Shown: positions 1-8,913, numbered from the stretch's first letter. The stretch is 64,000 nucleotides of DNA from Acidimicrobiaceae bacterium (GCA_002721305.1 PBKA01000021.1:1-64000), one strand, 5' to 3'. Notes: a model not told the origin generated them from the letters alone. Translations and numbers: made by a program.

Positions 1-88
1 CGGAAGAGTCGCTCCCGCCACAGGCCGAAGCGGCCAGTGCGACAGCGAATAGCGTGGCAAGCAGTCGCCACATAATGTTTTTCCGCAT
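1..88 (-). CDS. Lipoprotein, N-terminal fragment (runs off left edge)
   Basis: Only the first 29 codons are inside the window. They encode a typical lipoprotein signal peptide: a short basic start (MRKN), a hydrophobic core (WRLLATLFAVAL) and a lipobox-like end (ASAC) followed by GGSDSS, the Gly/Ser-rich linker usual just after the lipidated cysteine. The ATG at 88 is preceded on the minus strand by AGAGGGA about ten bases upstream. Such N-termini are common on extracellular solute-binding proteins of ABC transporters, but the mature domain is missing, so the function cannot be told. Confidence 0.7.
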   Translation of the reverse strand, partial: MRKNIMWRLLATLFAVALAASACGGSDSS

Positions 89-143
89 CTGTTTGAGTCC
101 CTCTCTGTTGCGGTTGCTGGCCCCGCGACCAGCATTCTGCTCG

Positions 144-173
144 GTTATGAGTGCGTGCACGGTATACGGTCAA
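144..173 (-). promoter_or_regulatory. Candidate sigma-70-like promoter of the edge lipoprotein gene
   Basis: On the minus strand TTGACC (173-168) is followed after 18 bases by CATAAC (149-144). This would put the transcript start near 137 and leave a leader of about 50 bases before the ATG at 88. It was found by eye and the -10 element is imperfect. Confidence 0.3.
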
Positions 174-240
174 CAAGGCAAACATTCACCTTGTGATCTT
201 TTCGTCACAATCTCTTTACCGGGCAGAAACCCTATCTGCT

Positions 241-253
241 AAACGATCGTTAA
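241..253. promoter_or_regulatory. Palindromic operator-like site AAACGATCGTTAA (copy 1)
   Basis: The 10-base core AACGATCGTT is a perfect palindrome. The full 13-mer occurs again, base for base, at 3876-3888. This copy lies 44 bases before the cysQ-like start codon, where a repressor would act. Short perfect palindromes of this kind are typical of TetR-family repressors, but no regulator gene lies in the window, so the binding protein is unknown. Confidence 0.5.
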
Positions 254-296
254 ACCACGTTGGAGCCAACTTTGTCTATTAGGAGCCGAAGAAGCC

Positions 297-1058
297 ATGG
301 CTAACCCCCAAGATCACGCGATTAGCGCGCGCATCGCGACTGATGCCGGGAAGTTACTGATGGACATTCGAGAACGACTCTTTGCTCAAGGAGCCGATAG
401 CTGGACCGTTAAAGACACCGGCGACTTGGAGGCTCATCGATTCATCACCAGAGCGCTGAAGGACGAGTTCCCCGAGGATGGCATTCTCTCAGAAGAAGGG
501 AGAGATGACCTTGGGCGTCTCGACAAGGAACGGGTCTGGATCGTTGATCCACTGGACGGGACTCGTGAGTTCGGCGAGCCGGGACGCTCTGATTGGGCAG
601 TGCACGTCGCATTGAGTGAACACGGCGTTCCGACAGCTGGTGCGGTCGCTCTCCCTGCTATTGGCACCACTTTGACGACCGATCCAGCACCTCAACTGCC
701 TCCACCGCATGGAGGTCGACCTCGCATGGTCGTCAGTCGTTCGCGAGCGCCCGCTGCTGCCATGATCGTTGCCGAGGCGCTGGGCGCCGAACTTTTGGCT
801 TTGGGTTCAGCCGGCGCCAAAGCGATGGCGGTAGTGCTGGGGCACGCCGACATCTATGCCCACAGCGGCGGTCAGTACGAGTGGGACAACTGCGCGCCAG
901 CAGCAGTTGCCATTGCCGCAGGACTTCACGCAAGTCGATGCGACGGGTCGCCGCTTGATTACAACTATGAGGACCCGTGGCTGCCCGATTTGTTGATTTG
1001 TAGACCGGAGTTCAAGGATGAAGCGATAGCGGCCCTTAGGCGCGCTATCGATGGATGA
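297..1058 (+). CDS. cysQ: Inositol monophosphatase family protein, CysQ-like 3'(2'),5'-bisphosphate nucleotidase
   Basis: A 253-residue member of the Mg2+-dependent FIG/IMPase superfamily. The metal-binding motifs are visible: SEEG (65-68), the signature VDPLDGT (83-89) and EWDNCAP (195-201), which carries the third metal-binding Asp. The family removes phosphate from inositol phosphates or from 3'-phosphoadenosine 5'-phosphate. The EWDxCAP form and the overall length point to the CysQ/PAP phosphatase branch, but the substrate is inferred. The ATG at 297 has AGGAG at 281-285. A crotonase follows after nine bases and is probably cotranscribed. The operator-like palindrome at 241-253 lies just upstream. 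Confidence 0.8.
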   Translation: MANPQDHAISARIATDAGKLLMDIRERLFAQGADSWTVKDTGDLEAHRFITRALKDEFPEDGILSEEGRDDLGRLDKERVWIVDPLDGTREFGEPGRSDWAVHVALSEHGVPTAGAVALPAIGTTLTTDPAPQLPPPHGGRPRMVVSRSRAPAAAMIVAEALGAELLALGSAGAKAMAVVLGHADIYAHSGGQYEWDNCAPAAVAIAAGLHASRCDGSPLDYNYEDPWLPDLLICRPEFKDEAIAALRRAIDG

Positions 1059-1067
1059 GGCGAGAAA

Positions 1068-1883
1068 ATGGAACTTAAGACCACACTGTTCGAAACTGAC
1101 GGGCCAATTGCAACGCTCACCCTTTCTCGTCCACAACGACGCAACGCTTGGACCGGTCGAATGCACACTGAGGTCCGTTACCTTCTGGAACGAGCTGACG
1201 TGGACCCCGGTATCAGAACCGTCGTCATCACTGGCGCTGGAGGGGACTTTTGTGTCGGAGCCGATAGTCAGGCTTTAGAAGGTCACCTGGCAAAAGGGGG
1301 CTACGACTCGGGGACCGACTCCGACTTACCGACGCCTGGCTATGGCGTTACCAGCGAATTCGATCAAAACTTCGCTTTCATGTTCGGCCTGAACGTAACC
1401 ACCATTGCTGCGGTGAACGGGGCGGCGGCCGGGGTTGGACTCGTTCTAGCCTGCTACTGCGATCTTCGTTTCGCTGCCAAAGAGGCCAAACTGACCACAG
1501 CTCATGGTCCACTCGGCCTTCCTGCTGAATTCGGTCTTTCGTGGCTGCTGCCGAGGCTAATCGGCTTAACCCGAGCGAACGACTTACTGTTCTCAAGCAG
1601 GGTGCTCGCGGCTGAAGAGACGATCGGGTGGGGTCTCTTCAATGAGGTCCTAGAGGCCGAAGATTTGTTGACCCATGTCATGTCTTACGCGACTGACCTC
1701 AGTGCTCGCGTGTCACCGTCAGCACAACGGATGACCAAGCTTCAGGTCTATCTGGATCAACACAGAGATGTTGGTTCTGCGGTGGCCGCCTCGGAAAAAT
1801 TGCTCGAATCAGCCATGCGAGACGCGGACTACGAGGAGGGAGTCAAAGCGTTTACAGAGCGCCGCCAACCCAAGTGGGGCTAG
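1068..1883 (+). CDS. Enoyl-CoA hydratase/isomerase family protein (crotonase)
   Basis: A 271-residue crotonase-fold protein. The oxyanion-hole segments are clear: GGDFCVGAD (58-66) and NGAAAGVGL (117-125). The family hydrates or isomerises enoyl-CoA thioesters in beta-oxidation and related pathways. In a hand alignment to classical hydratases the two catalytic Glu positions read His (146) and Asp (172), so it may be an isomerase, a hydrolase or a hydratase with altered chemistry. It lies nine bases after the CysQ-like gene, in an apparent two-gene operon, and converges on the phosphohistidine-domain gene. The exact substrate cannot be read from sequence. Confidence 0.85.
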   Translation: MELKTTLFETDGPIATLTLSRPQRRNAWTGRMHTEVRYLLERADVDPGIRTVVITGAGGDFCVGADSQALEGHLAKGGYDSGTDSDLPTPGYGVTSEFDQNFAFMFGLNVTTIAAVNGAAAGVGLVLACYCDLRFAAKEAKLTTAHGPLGLPAEFGLSWLLPRLIGLTRANDLLFSSRVLAAEETIGWGLFNEVLEAEDLLTHVMSYATDLSARVSPSAQRMTKLQVYLDQHRDVGSAVAASEKLLESAMRDADYEEGVKAFTERRQPKWG

Positions 1884-1930
1884 TCAACTTCGGATTTGGG
1901 CTGGTTTCTCTATTCCAACAGATCCCTTCC

Positions 1931-3682
1931 TTATTCGTCGAGGATCGTCACGACTCCTGTGTCTCCATCTACTCGAACCATTGCCCCATCGGGGATACGC
2001 TTTGTCGCGTCAGTCGCCGATACGACACATGGAATTCCCAGCTCTCTACTGACAATGATCGCGTGACTCAAGGCCGCTCCAACATCCACAACCACCCCGG
2101 CAGCCGGAACAAATAGTGGAGTCCATGATGGGTCGGTCAGGGGCGCAACAAGTACATCGCCGGGCTCCAAGGCAGTCGGGTCATGACTATCGAGGATCAC
2201 CCGAGCCCGACCCTCTGACACACCAGGGCAACCTGGCATCCCTTGGATAGAGTCACCTGCTTGCACCGGCTCAACCGCTACGGCGTCACGTTGAGGCCAC
2301 GATGAAAGAGGCTCAGCCTCTCCAACGATGACGAAAGGTTCTTGTCGAGCCTCCGCTAGGTCAAAGATTTCTTGCCGTTGCTCGATTGTTTCGCGCCATC
2401 CCTCAGGGCTATCGATGGCCGCATGCAGCTCAGAAAATCGTAGCATCGCGAAGCTAGTCATTTCCGGGAAGACCCCCCGTTCGACCATCCGCTGGCCTAA
2501 CACCCGGGCGCCCATCCGCGCCTCCTGAATGAACTTCACACAATTGGTCTTCGTGCGTTCTCGACCAGGCATCAAAACAGAGGCGCCGTGAGCTCCCGCT
2601 AGGAACTGGCCTTGAGCTTCAGGGTCTCCTTCAAGCATCGCGCTGACCTCGGCCACGAGGCGTTCACGTTCGGTAGCCAGACCGGCTTGGTGGTCCTGTG
2701 GAGCTGCTGACAGAGGTGAAACGCGCATTCGGTCGATTGCCGCTAGCGCTAGGTCTGGAGTCGTCTCCCAAGTGGGACAAGACAGTTCCCACTCATTAGG
2801 CCCCCTAGAGCCATAGGACCGAAGGAAGCTGTCGAACTCTGTGACGAACCCCGTTACGGCTGGCTCATCGCTTTCTCTCAAGCGTTGGTCAAGGCCTTCA
2901 ATGCCAACCTCAAACGCCGAAGTGATCTCACTCGAGTTCGCCGCCATTCGCCCTAGGTCCCACATAGCCATTGATGGTGCGGCGGATTCAACGTCCCCGA
3001 GGCCGGCCATGATCTTCATAGCATCGGTCGGACGACCGACCGCTTCACACACGGCGGAGATGATCCCCAAGGGCACGGTTGTGAGGAAGCTAATGAAGAT
3101 GTGTTGAGCAAAGAGCTCGCGAAAACCTTCACTAAAGAAATTCTCTATCCAATCCACAATTTCGTGGTCACCCATTGCCTCGAAGTCGGGGCGGCTAGCG
3201 CGTAACGCATTGACTTTCTGTTCCTGCTCAAGGACCTCCGGCAGATCTGGTGTCGTCAACGCCCATCCAAACACCTGACCTATGCGGGCCTCGGCTTCAG
3301 GACTCGGGTCGTCCGGATGTTGCTCGTACGGCGGAATGCCCGGTTGTACTCCAAAGAAGGCGTCATCAATGTCTTGAGCTGACAACCCCGGGGCTCGCTC
3401 ACCGAATATGCGCATCAACGAAGCGTTCAAATACGTGTAGCCGCCAAACACCCCTAAGAACACTGGGTTATCCGGGTCGAATTCACCTTCTTCGAAAGCT
3501 CCAATTCTGATGTATGCGTCACGAAAGCCCAACTCGCTCATTTGGAGTCCGTCTTCGTTTTGCATAGCGAAATCAAAAGTGGACAGTGCCACCGGATCAG
3601 GGAAAACCTCTCCGACGTTCGCGCGCGTCCAAATGGGATAGCGCTCCGATGTTTTGGTTCCGACAAAGTATTCCTCGGCCAT
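1931..3682 (-). CDS. PEP-utilizing-enzyme mobile (phosphohistidine) domain protein without ATP-grasp domain
   Basis: 583 residues. The last 90 or so form a PEP-utilizing-enzyme swivelling domain with the sequence SHAIIVSREL, in which His540 is the expected phosphocarrier. The N-terminus (YPIWTRANVGEVFPDP) resembles the part of rifampin phosphotransferase/PEP-synthase-like proteins that directly follows the ATP-grasp domain. The protein therefore looks like the substrate-binding plus His domains alone, with no nucleotide-binding domain. The start at 3682 (MAEEYF) is chosen because GGAGGAG lies just upstream; an in-frame upstream start at 3706 has no such site. It is divergent from the CoA-transferase gene. 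Substrate and phosphate donor are unknown. Confidence 0.75.
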   Translation of the reverse strand: MAEEYFVGTKTSERYPIWTRANVGEVFPDPVALSTFDFAMQNEDGLQMSELGFRDAYIRIGAFEEGEFDPDNPVFLGVFGGYTYLNASLMRIFGERAPGLSAQDIDDAFFGVQPGIPPYEQHPDDPSPEAEARIGQVFGWALTTPDLPEVLEQEQKVNALRASRPDFEAMGDHEIVDWIENFFSEGFRELFAQHIFISFLTTVPLGIISAVCEAVGRPTDAMKIMAGLGDVESAAPSMAMWDLGRMAANSSEITSAFEVGIEGLDQRLRESDEPAVTGFVTEFDSFLRSYGSRGPNEWELSCPTWETTPDLALAAIDRMRVSPLSAAPQDHQAGLATERERLVAEVSAMLEGDPEAQGQFLAGAHGASVLMPGRERTKTNCVKFIQEARMGARVLGQRMVERGVFPEMTSFAMLRFSELHAAIDSPEGWRETIEQRQEIFDLAEARQEPFVIVGEAEPLSSWPQRDAVAVEPVQAGDSIQGMPGCPGVSEGRARVILDSHDPTALEPGDVLVAPLTDPSWTPLFVPAAGVVVDVGAALSHAIIVSRELGIPCVVSATDATKRIPDGAMVRVDGDTGVVTILDE

Positions 3683-3875
3683 TTGAGCTCCTCCTCTACA
3701 AGCCACCTGAGGGTCAAGACCGATGGACCGGGTAGCTGCCTCCCCCTCTTGGCAGCCACCCGGCCAGATCTCGGTCTCTCGTCCTAAGCCCCCAGCGGTG
3801 GTGAGAATCTTCGATTTGCACTAGATCGCAAATCACAACTGCCGGCACTATAGGCATCCCTACCCCCATTTATGC

Positions 3876-3888
3876 AAACGATCGTTAA
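3876..3888. promoter_or_regulatory. Palindromic operator-like site AAACGATCGTTAA (copy 2)
   Basis: Identical to the site at 241-253. It lies in the 250-base divergent spacer between the phosphohistidine-domain gene (start 3682, minus) and the CoA-transferase gene (start 3933 or 3951, plus), so one bound repressor could control either or both. The palindromic core is AACGATCGTT. Confidence 0.5.
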
Positions 3889-3932
3889 GTAATCCGTGAA
3901 CTCAAGGCGTTTAATCCACCACGAACCTCGGC

Positions 3933-5249
3933 GTGGGATACGTTCTAGCCGTGCTTTCAGAAGGCAACGACGATTTCGATTGGACACAAGAATGGCCTCA
4001 TCTGGTCATGACACCTGGAGCTGCGGCAGGACAGGTTCGTGACGGGGATCTTGTGGGGACTAGCTTGCCCGAACCAACCGCCTTTCTTACTGCCCTTGCC
4101 GAGAGGACTGATCTAGACGAGGTAGCAGTTTTTGTCCCCGCGCCAAGGAGGGGTGGAGCGGCCATCGGCATGAATTCAAAAATCGAATTGCGGGCGCCAT
4201 TTCTGACCCAAATCTTGCGAGAAGCAGGGGCTAAAGCGGAACTTGTGCCAGTTCGACTTGAAGACTGGGGCAGATTCACCATTCGCAACCCACCCCGGGT
4301 CGCTTGCGTGCAAGTCGGAAGGCCATTGCGTGATGGAACGGTACCCCCCGGATCCGCTATTGCGGGCAACGACGCTCTGGTTCGTCGAGCACGACAGAGG
4401 GGCGATCTTGTATTTGGCTTGGTCAATCCAGTTGTTCCCTACATCCACGGCGACGCTTTCCACGTGGACGACTTTGACGGGTTGATTCATGTACCGCTCG
4501 AAGGTTCTATGCCCGTCTTCGATGAGAGGACACCGCCTTCGAATCTCGATCCTTTTGTGGGTGCGCTCGACGAGCTGATCCCCGATGGCGCAACAGTTCA
4601 ATCCGGAGTAGGCGGCCTGACCGAAGTCGCCCTCGCTCGACTGACCCACAAGACAGACCTCGGCATCCACACTGAGGTCATGTGCCAAGGCCTCATGGAC
4701 TTGATGAAATCTGGAGCCGCGACCAACCGACTCAAAACGGTCTTTCCGAACAAAACAGTCTTCAGTATTGCCTTACCGGAAACATTCCAATTCCTAGACA
4801 ACAACCCTGACTGTCACATAGTGCCCGCACACGTCGCGTTGAATCACAAAACTATTTCGGACAACCGCGACATGCGCTGTGTCAACGGAGCAATAGAAAT
4901 TGATCTGTGGGGTCAGGTCAACTCAGAAATGATTGGTGGTGTGCAGCACAGCGGGGTGGGGGGTGCGCTGGACTTTCTGCGCGGGTGCCAAATGTCCGAT
5001 TCGGCGATGTCAATTCATTTGATGCCTGCTACAGCCCGTAATGGGACCTCTTCTCGAATCGTCCCTCAAATCAACGTGAACGCCGTGACGGCTACTCGTT
5101 ACGACGTTGATGTGGTCGTCACGGAGTTCGGCATCGCTCGACTAAAGGATCTGTCGGTCCGCCAAAAAGCCGAACGCTTGATCGCGATCGCCCATCCTGA
5201 TCACCGTGAGGAACTCAAAGAAGCAGCACAAAAAATGGGTGTTGGGTGA
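3933..5249 (+). CDS. Acetyl-CoA hydrolase/transferase family CoA-transferase (4-hydroxybutyrate CoA-transferase-like)
   Basis: A 438-residue protein of the family that includes acetyl-CoA hydrolase, succinyl-CoA:acetate CoA-transferase and 4-hydroxybutyrate CoA-transferase. Recognisable segments are HTEVMCQGLMDL, the VNGAIEIDLWGQVNSE block and the C-terminal VTEFGIARLKDLS, the usual end of the second domain. These enzymes move CoA between carboxylic acids through a glutamyl-CoA intermediate. The start is uncertain: GTG at 3933 or in-frame GTG at 3951; neither has a strong ribosome-binding site. It is convergent with yaaA, only three bases away. The operator-like site at 3876 suggests regulated expression. 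Confidence 0.8.
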   Translation: MGYVLAVLSEGNDDFDWTQEWPHLVMTPGAAAGQVRDGDLVGTSLPEPTAFLTALAERTDLDEVAVFVPAPRRGGAAIGMNSKIELRAPFLTQILREAGAKAELVPVRLEDWGRFTIRNPPRVACVQVGRPLRDGTVPPGSAIAGNDALVRRARQRGDLVFGLVNPVVPYIHGDAFHVDDFDGLIHVPLEGSMPVFDERTPPSNLDPFVGALDELIPDGATVQSGVGGLTEVALARLTHKTDLGIHTEVMCQGLMDLMKSGAATNRLKTVFPNKTVFSIALPETFQFLDNNPDCHIVPAHVALNHKTISDNRDMRCVNGAIEIDLWGQVNSEMIGGVQHSGVGGALDFLRGCQMSDSAMSIHLMPATARNGTSSRIVPQINVNAVTATRYDVDVVVTEFGIARLKDLSVRQKAERLIAIAHPDHREELKEAAQKMGVG

Positions 5250-5252
5250 CCT

Positions 5253-6035
5253 TTAGTTACGCGACTTCTCTAGACGCACGTACGTAGGTTGGTCGGGTGT
5301 GCTCCGCTCGGGCGAATACACGTAGCCCATCTCGTCGAATTGACTGACGGAATCGACACTTTCTACACGGTTGAGTATGAGCCAAGACGCCATCGCCCCT
5401 CGCGCTTGTTTCGCGTAAAAGCTGATGATCTTAAACTTCCCGTTCTTCTCGTCTAAGAACCTGGGGCTAACAACCCGGGCCTGAAGCACATCTTCGTTCA
5501 CGGCAGAGAAATACTCTTTCGAAGCTAGGTTGATCACCACTCGCGAACGCTGTTCATCTAGATCCGCTGACAGCAGCTCGCTAATTCGATCCCCCCAAAA
5601 CTCGTAGAGGCTTTGGCCCCGGGACGTAGCCAAATTGGTGCCCATCTCGAGTCTGTACGGCTGAATCAGGTCTAGAGGGCGAAGTACCCCGTGAAGTCCG
5701 GACAATATCCGCAACGTTTTCTGTGCTCTCGTGAAATCGCGTTCCGTGTAACGCCCAACATCCATCCCCACATATACGTCACCCTTGAATGCCAATAAGG
5801 CCGGGCGGGAATTCTCAGTAGTGAAGTCTTCTTCCCAGTCTTGAAAACGCTCCGCTGTGAGATCCGCTAAGGCCGGTGACAGATGCATCAGTTGACCCAA
5901 TTCTGCTGGGGATTTGTTGACCAACTCCTTGACCAGTTCTGCGGACTCTCTGGCCAACACGGGCACTGAGTGTTTGTGGGTCAACAACTCCGAATCGAAG
6001 TCGAGTGTCTTAGCGGGTGATAGGGCTATCAGCAC
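5253..6035 (-). CDS. yaaA: YaaA/DUF328 family peroxide stress protein
   Basis: 260 residues, close to the 258 of the E. coli protein. The diagnostic N-terminus LIALSPAKTLDF follows directly if translation starts at GTG 6035, and GGAGGA lies eight bases before that codon. Longer in-frame starts at 6050 and 6077 lack this support. Internal conserved blocks include LSGLHGVLRPLDLIQPYRLEM and KEYFSAV. E. coli YaaA lowers free intracellular iron and protects DNA during peroxide stress, and is reported to bind DNA. Function here is inferred from family. It is convergent with the CoA-transferase gene. Confidence 0.9.
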   Translation of the reverse strand: MLIALSPAKTLDFDSELLTHKHSVPVLARESAELVKELVNKSPAELGQLMHLSPALADLTAERFQDWEEDFTTENSRPALLAFKGDVYVGMDVGRYTERDFTRAQKTLRILSGLHGVLRPLDLIQPYRLEMGTNLATSRGQSLYEFWGDRISELLSADLDEQRSRVVINLASKEYFSAVNEDVLQARVVSPRFLDEKNGKFKIISFYAKQARGAMASWLILNRVESVDSVSQFDEMGYVYSPERSTPDQPTYVRLEKSRN

Positions 6036-6246
6036 AATGGGTTCCTCCATTCCGAAGTCTAGAGACTGCGAGGCCACAACTCAGGAACTATCGGAAGTCA
6101 AGATGATTTCTGCTTGCTTACCATTCCCTCTCTTTGCAATCTCGTCGCAACATGCACAATCGGAACCCGCTGCCTTCGGCCTGTCATCCCGGCTAGCGTG
6201 CGGGCCGTGACAAACGATTTTGAACAAACGCTCTAAGCGAAGAAAT

Positions 6247-7245
6247 ATGCCGACGACTATCCAGCATTACCAGGACCTTGGCGACTTTGATTACGGCGCT
6301 GCCGACCGGGTGACACCACTTATTCGACGAGTCATATGCAAGAACCCCACTCCGTTCACATACAAGGGGACCGGCACCTACCTGGTAGGTCAAGGAGAAG
6401 TTGCTGTGATCGATCCTGGCCCTCCGCTAAAGAGCCACCTTGATGACATCGTGAATGCTCTTCAACCTGGTGAAGCAATAACGCACGCCTTCATTACCCA
6501 TACCCACAGTGACCACTCCCCTCTGACCAAAGATTTGAAGGAACTGACGGGTGCAATTTCCTATGGGTTTGGGCCGCACGGAGCAGTGCGGGAAGACGAC
6601 CCTGAGGATCGAGTCGATTTTTCCGCATATATCTCCGATGAAGAGCAGGAGCAGTACAGAAAAGAATTTGATGAACTGCCCGAAGAGCTGAAACGAGAGG
6701 GAGCGGATACAGAGTTCTCCCCCGATGTATTCCTTCAAGATGGGGACGTTATCGCGGGATCTAATTGGACCATCCGATCCATTCACACCCCGGGGCACTG
6801 TTCGAATCATCTTTGTTTCGAATTGATGGAAGAAGCGTCTCTTTTTTCCGGCGATCATGTAATGGGGTGGGCCACGAGTGTAGTTGGACCTCCCGATGGC
6901 TCAATGAAGGACTACATGGAGTCGCTGAGAAAGCTTCTGGGCTTTGATCATGAGCAGTACTGGCCGACCCACGGGCCCGCCATTCCCGAGCCAGCGAACT
7001 ACGTCCAAAGCTTCATTACCCACAGAGAAGAGCGCGAGGACCAAATTATCGGGCATCTCAAGAGCGGGCCTCAAAAGATCGCCGACTTCGTGCCAGAGAT
7101 GTACGCCAAGTACGACAAGAGGCTGTGGTATCCAGCAGCGGGCTCTGTTCACGCCCACTTATTGCACATGGTCGAAACGGGGCGAGCCGAAGTCACTGAA
7201 GACCACGGGGAACCCAAGCTAACCGCCACGTATCGACTCCTTTGA
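6247..7245 (+). CDS. MBL-fold metallo-hydrolase, LACTB2-like
   Basis: 332 residues. The metallo-beta-lactamase zinc motif HTHSDH is at 85-90, with the further ligands in HTPGHCSNH and GDHVMGW and in the C-terminal PTHGP. The segment after the catalytic domain (QIIGHLKSGPQKIADFV and onward) looks like the winged-helix domain of LACTB2-type proteins. Human LACTB2 is an endoribonuclease, but bacterial members are mostly uncharacterised and may act on thioesters or RNA. ATG 6247 is preferred over an upstream TTG at 6220. A spacer of about 210 bases lies between it and yaaA, in which I see no clear promoter. Confidence 0.8.
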   Translation: MPTTIQHYQDLGDFDYGAADRVTPLIRRVICKNPTPFTYKGTGTYLVGQGEVAVIDPGPPLKSHLDDIVNALQPGEAITHAFITHTHSDHSPLTKDLKELTGAISYGFGPHGAVREDDPEDRVDFSAYISDEEQEQYRKEFDELPEELKREGADTEFSPDVFLQDGDVIAGSNWTIRSIHTPGHCSNHLCFELMEEASLFSGDHVMGWATSVVGPPDGSMKDYMESLRKLLGFDHEQYWPTHGPAIPEPANYVQSFITHREEREDQIIGHLKSGPQKIADFVPEMYAKYDKRLWYPAAGSVHAHLLHMVETGRAEVTEDHGEPKLTATYRLL

Positions 7246-7301
7246 CTCAGCCTTCACCTATCCGCGCTTCTTGTGGCAGTCATGAGTAATTTTTCCAGTC
7301 G

Positions 7302-7973
7302 ATGCGCCTAGTTATCGCTAACTGCACGGTCGACTATTCAGGTCGGTTGGATGCGCACCTGCCCGAGGCTGTTCGCCTCATCATGGTCAAGGCCGATGGC
7401 TGCATAGCAATTCACGCTGATGGTGGTGCTTATAAGCCCCTCAATTGGATGAACGCCCCAAATGCTGTTCACGAATCGAATGAAAATGGCGAGTTGACCT
7501 GGGTTGTTACAAACCCCAAAGACGAGAAACTAACCATCCAGATTCATCAAATTCTGTCAGACGTGGCGCATCAAATGGGAACCGATCCGGGTCTGGAAAA
7601 AGACGGCGTCGAAGCGCACCTTCAGGAGTTGTTAGCGGCGAACATCGGAGAAATTTGTGAGGGCATGGTGTTGGTAAGGCGCGAGTATCCCACCGACATA
7701 GGTCCGGTTGACCTGCTATGCCGGGACATCAACGATGCAGCCGTGGCTATAGAGATAAAGCGTAGGGGTGAAATCGACGGTGTGGAGCAGTTAAGTCGGT
7801 ATCTCGACTACCTCAACCGCGACGGAAATCTTCGCCCCGTGTCAGGCATATTTGCTGCCCAGGAAATCAAACCTCAAGCACGGGTGCTAGCTGAAGACCG
7901 CGGCATCGAGTGCCTGTTACTCGACTACGACGAACTGAGGGGAATACAGAGCGACGAACTGAGGCTGTTCTAA
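7302..7973 (+). CDS. nucS: Endonuclease NucS (EndoMS), mismatch-specific
   Basis: 223 residues, the usual length of actinobacterial NucS. The N-terminal DNA-binding and dimerisation domain begins [16 protein letters not shown]. The C-terminal RecB-like nuclease core shows GPVDLLCRD, then AIEIKRRG and QLSRYLDYL, containing the Asp, Glu-x-Lys and Gln of the active site. The extreme C-terminus (ELRLF) fits the sliding-clamp contact known in the family. NucS makes double-strand breaks at mismatches and replaces MutS/MutL repair in most Actinobacteria and some archaea. It stands alone on the plus strand and is convergent with the MaoC gene. Confidence 0.95.
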   Translation: MRLVIANCTVDYSGRLDAHLPEAVRLIMVKADGCIAIHADGGAYKPLNWMNAPNAVHESNENGELTWVVTNPKDEKLTIQIHQILSDVAHQMGTDPGLEKDGVEAHLQELLAANIGEICEGMVLVRREYPTDIGPVDLLCRDINDAAVAIEIKRRGEIDGVEQLSRYLDYLNRDGNLRPVSGIFAAQEIKPQARVLAEDRGIECLLLDYDELRGIQSDELRLF

Positions 7974-7997
7974 AGGTCAGGAACTCTCAGTTCGCTG

Positions 7998-8873
7998 TCA
8001 GGCAAAGAGGCAGAGCCCGTGGTCAATGACGACGCGCTCTTCTGTCGTGTCCTTTTGAGCAACTGTCCGATAAATAGCTTGGTCGTTTTCTACCCACATC
8101 TGGATGGTCAAAGAATCCCCCGGGTAGACCGGGGAGGAGAACCGAGAGTCCATGCTCTTAAATCTGGACGGATCGCCATCGCACAACTCGTGCAGTAGCG
8201 CCCGACCCGTGAATCCGTAGGTGCACAAACCATGCAAAATCGGTTTGGGAAATCCGCCAAGTTCAGTGGCGAACCATGGATCGCTATGTAACGGGTTGTA
8301 GTCGCCTGAGAGTCTGTAGGTCAAAGCCTGATCGATTCTGGTCTGGTAGGTCACTTCATGATCCGGTGCAGCTTCGGGAGTGTGAACTTGCGGAGCGGTA
8401 TTTCCTTCTTGGCCACCAAAACCGCCAGAACCTCGAACCACTATGGAGAAGCGCAGATCGAAGAGAGGTTCGTTTGTGTCTTTCAAGGACACCTTCGACT
8501 CCGTTTCAATGATTGCGTTTTTTCCTTCTCCCTTATCCCAGATGCCACTCACACTTTCCTCAATGACAACGGTTCCCCCGACAGGTATCGGCTGATGCAG
8601 GGTCACCCCTTGCGATCCGTGAAGGACTCGACCCCAATCGATGTCACCGACCTTGCCCAATGCTCCGCCAGAACCACCAATGACGACTCCTTGGGTTGGG
8701 AACGTTCGTTGTTCAATTCCTTTGGAATTGTTGGTGGTGAACTCAAGCTCGGAGCCAACAGGGTCCTCTGCCCCTGCCCCGATACCGACGGCGTAGAGCA
8801 GGGAGTCGCGGTACCCCCAAGATCGCTCGACCGGTGCGGCTGTGGCACCTACTGCATTGGGATCAATAGACAT
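7998..8873 (-). CDS. MaoC-family (R)-specific enoyl-CoA hydratase, double hot-dog type
   Basis: 291 residues with two hot-dog domains, as in hydratase 2 of peroxisomal multifunctional enzyme 2. The N-terminal half is the FAS1-dehydratase-like domain. The C-terminal half carries the hydratase-2 motif GDYNPLHSDP, with catalytic Asp191 and His196, followed by PILHGLCTYG. It should add water to trans-2-enoyl-CoA to give (3R)-hydroxyacyl-CoA. The matching (R)-hydroxyacyl-CoA dehydrogenase-like SDR is directly upstream in the same direction (start 9831), so the two genes look like a split MFE-2. Chain length or a bile-acid/steroid side-chain preference is not decidable here. Confidence 0.88.
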   Translation of the reverse strand: MSIDPNAVGATAAPVERSWGYRDSLLYAVGIGAGAEDPVGSELEFTTNNSKGIEQRTFPTQGVVIGGSGGALGKVGDIDWGRVLHGSQGVTLHQPIPVGGTVVIEESVSGIWDKGEGKNAIIETESKVSLKDTNEPLFDLRFSIVVRGSGGFGGQEGNTAPQVHTPEAAPDHEVTYQTRIDQALTYRLSGDYNPLHSDPWFATELGGFPKPILHGLCTYGFTGRALLHELCDGDPSRFKSMDSRFSSPVYPGDSLTIQMWVENDQAIYRTVAQKDTTEERVVIDHGLCLFA

Positions 8874-8913
8874 GGTTTGTCCTTCCTGTAGCGCTCGATA
8901 CTAATGAAACGAA

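Noticed and set aside
8358-8891. Long plus-strand open frame (177 codons) opposite the MaoC hydratase gene
   Set aside because: It is antisense to a gene with clear family motifs and its translation shows no domain or plausible ribosome-binding site.
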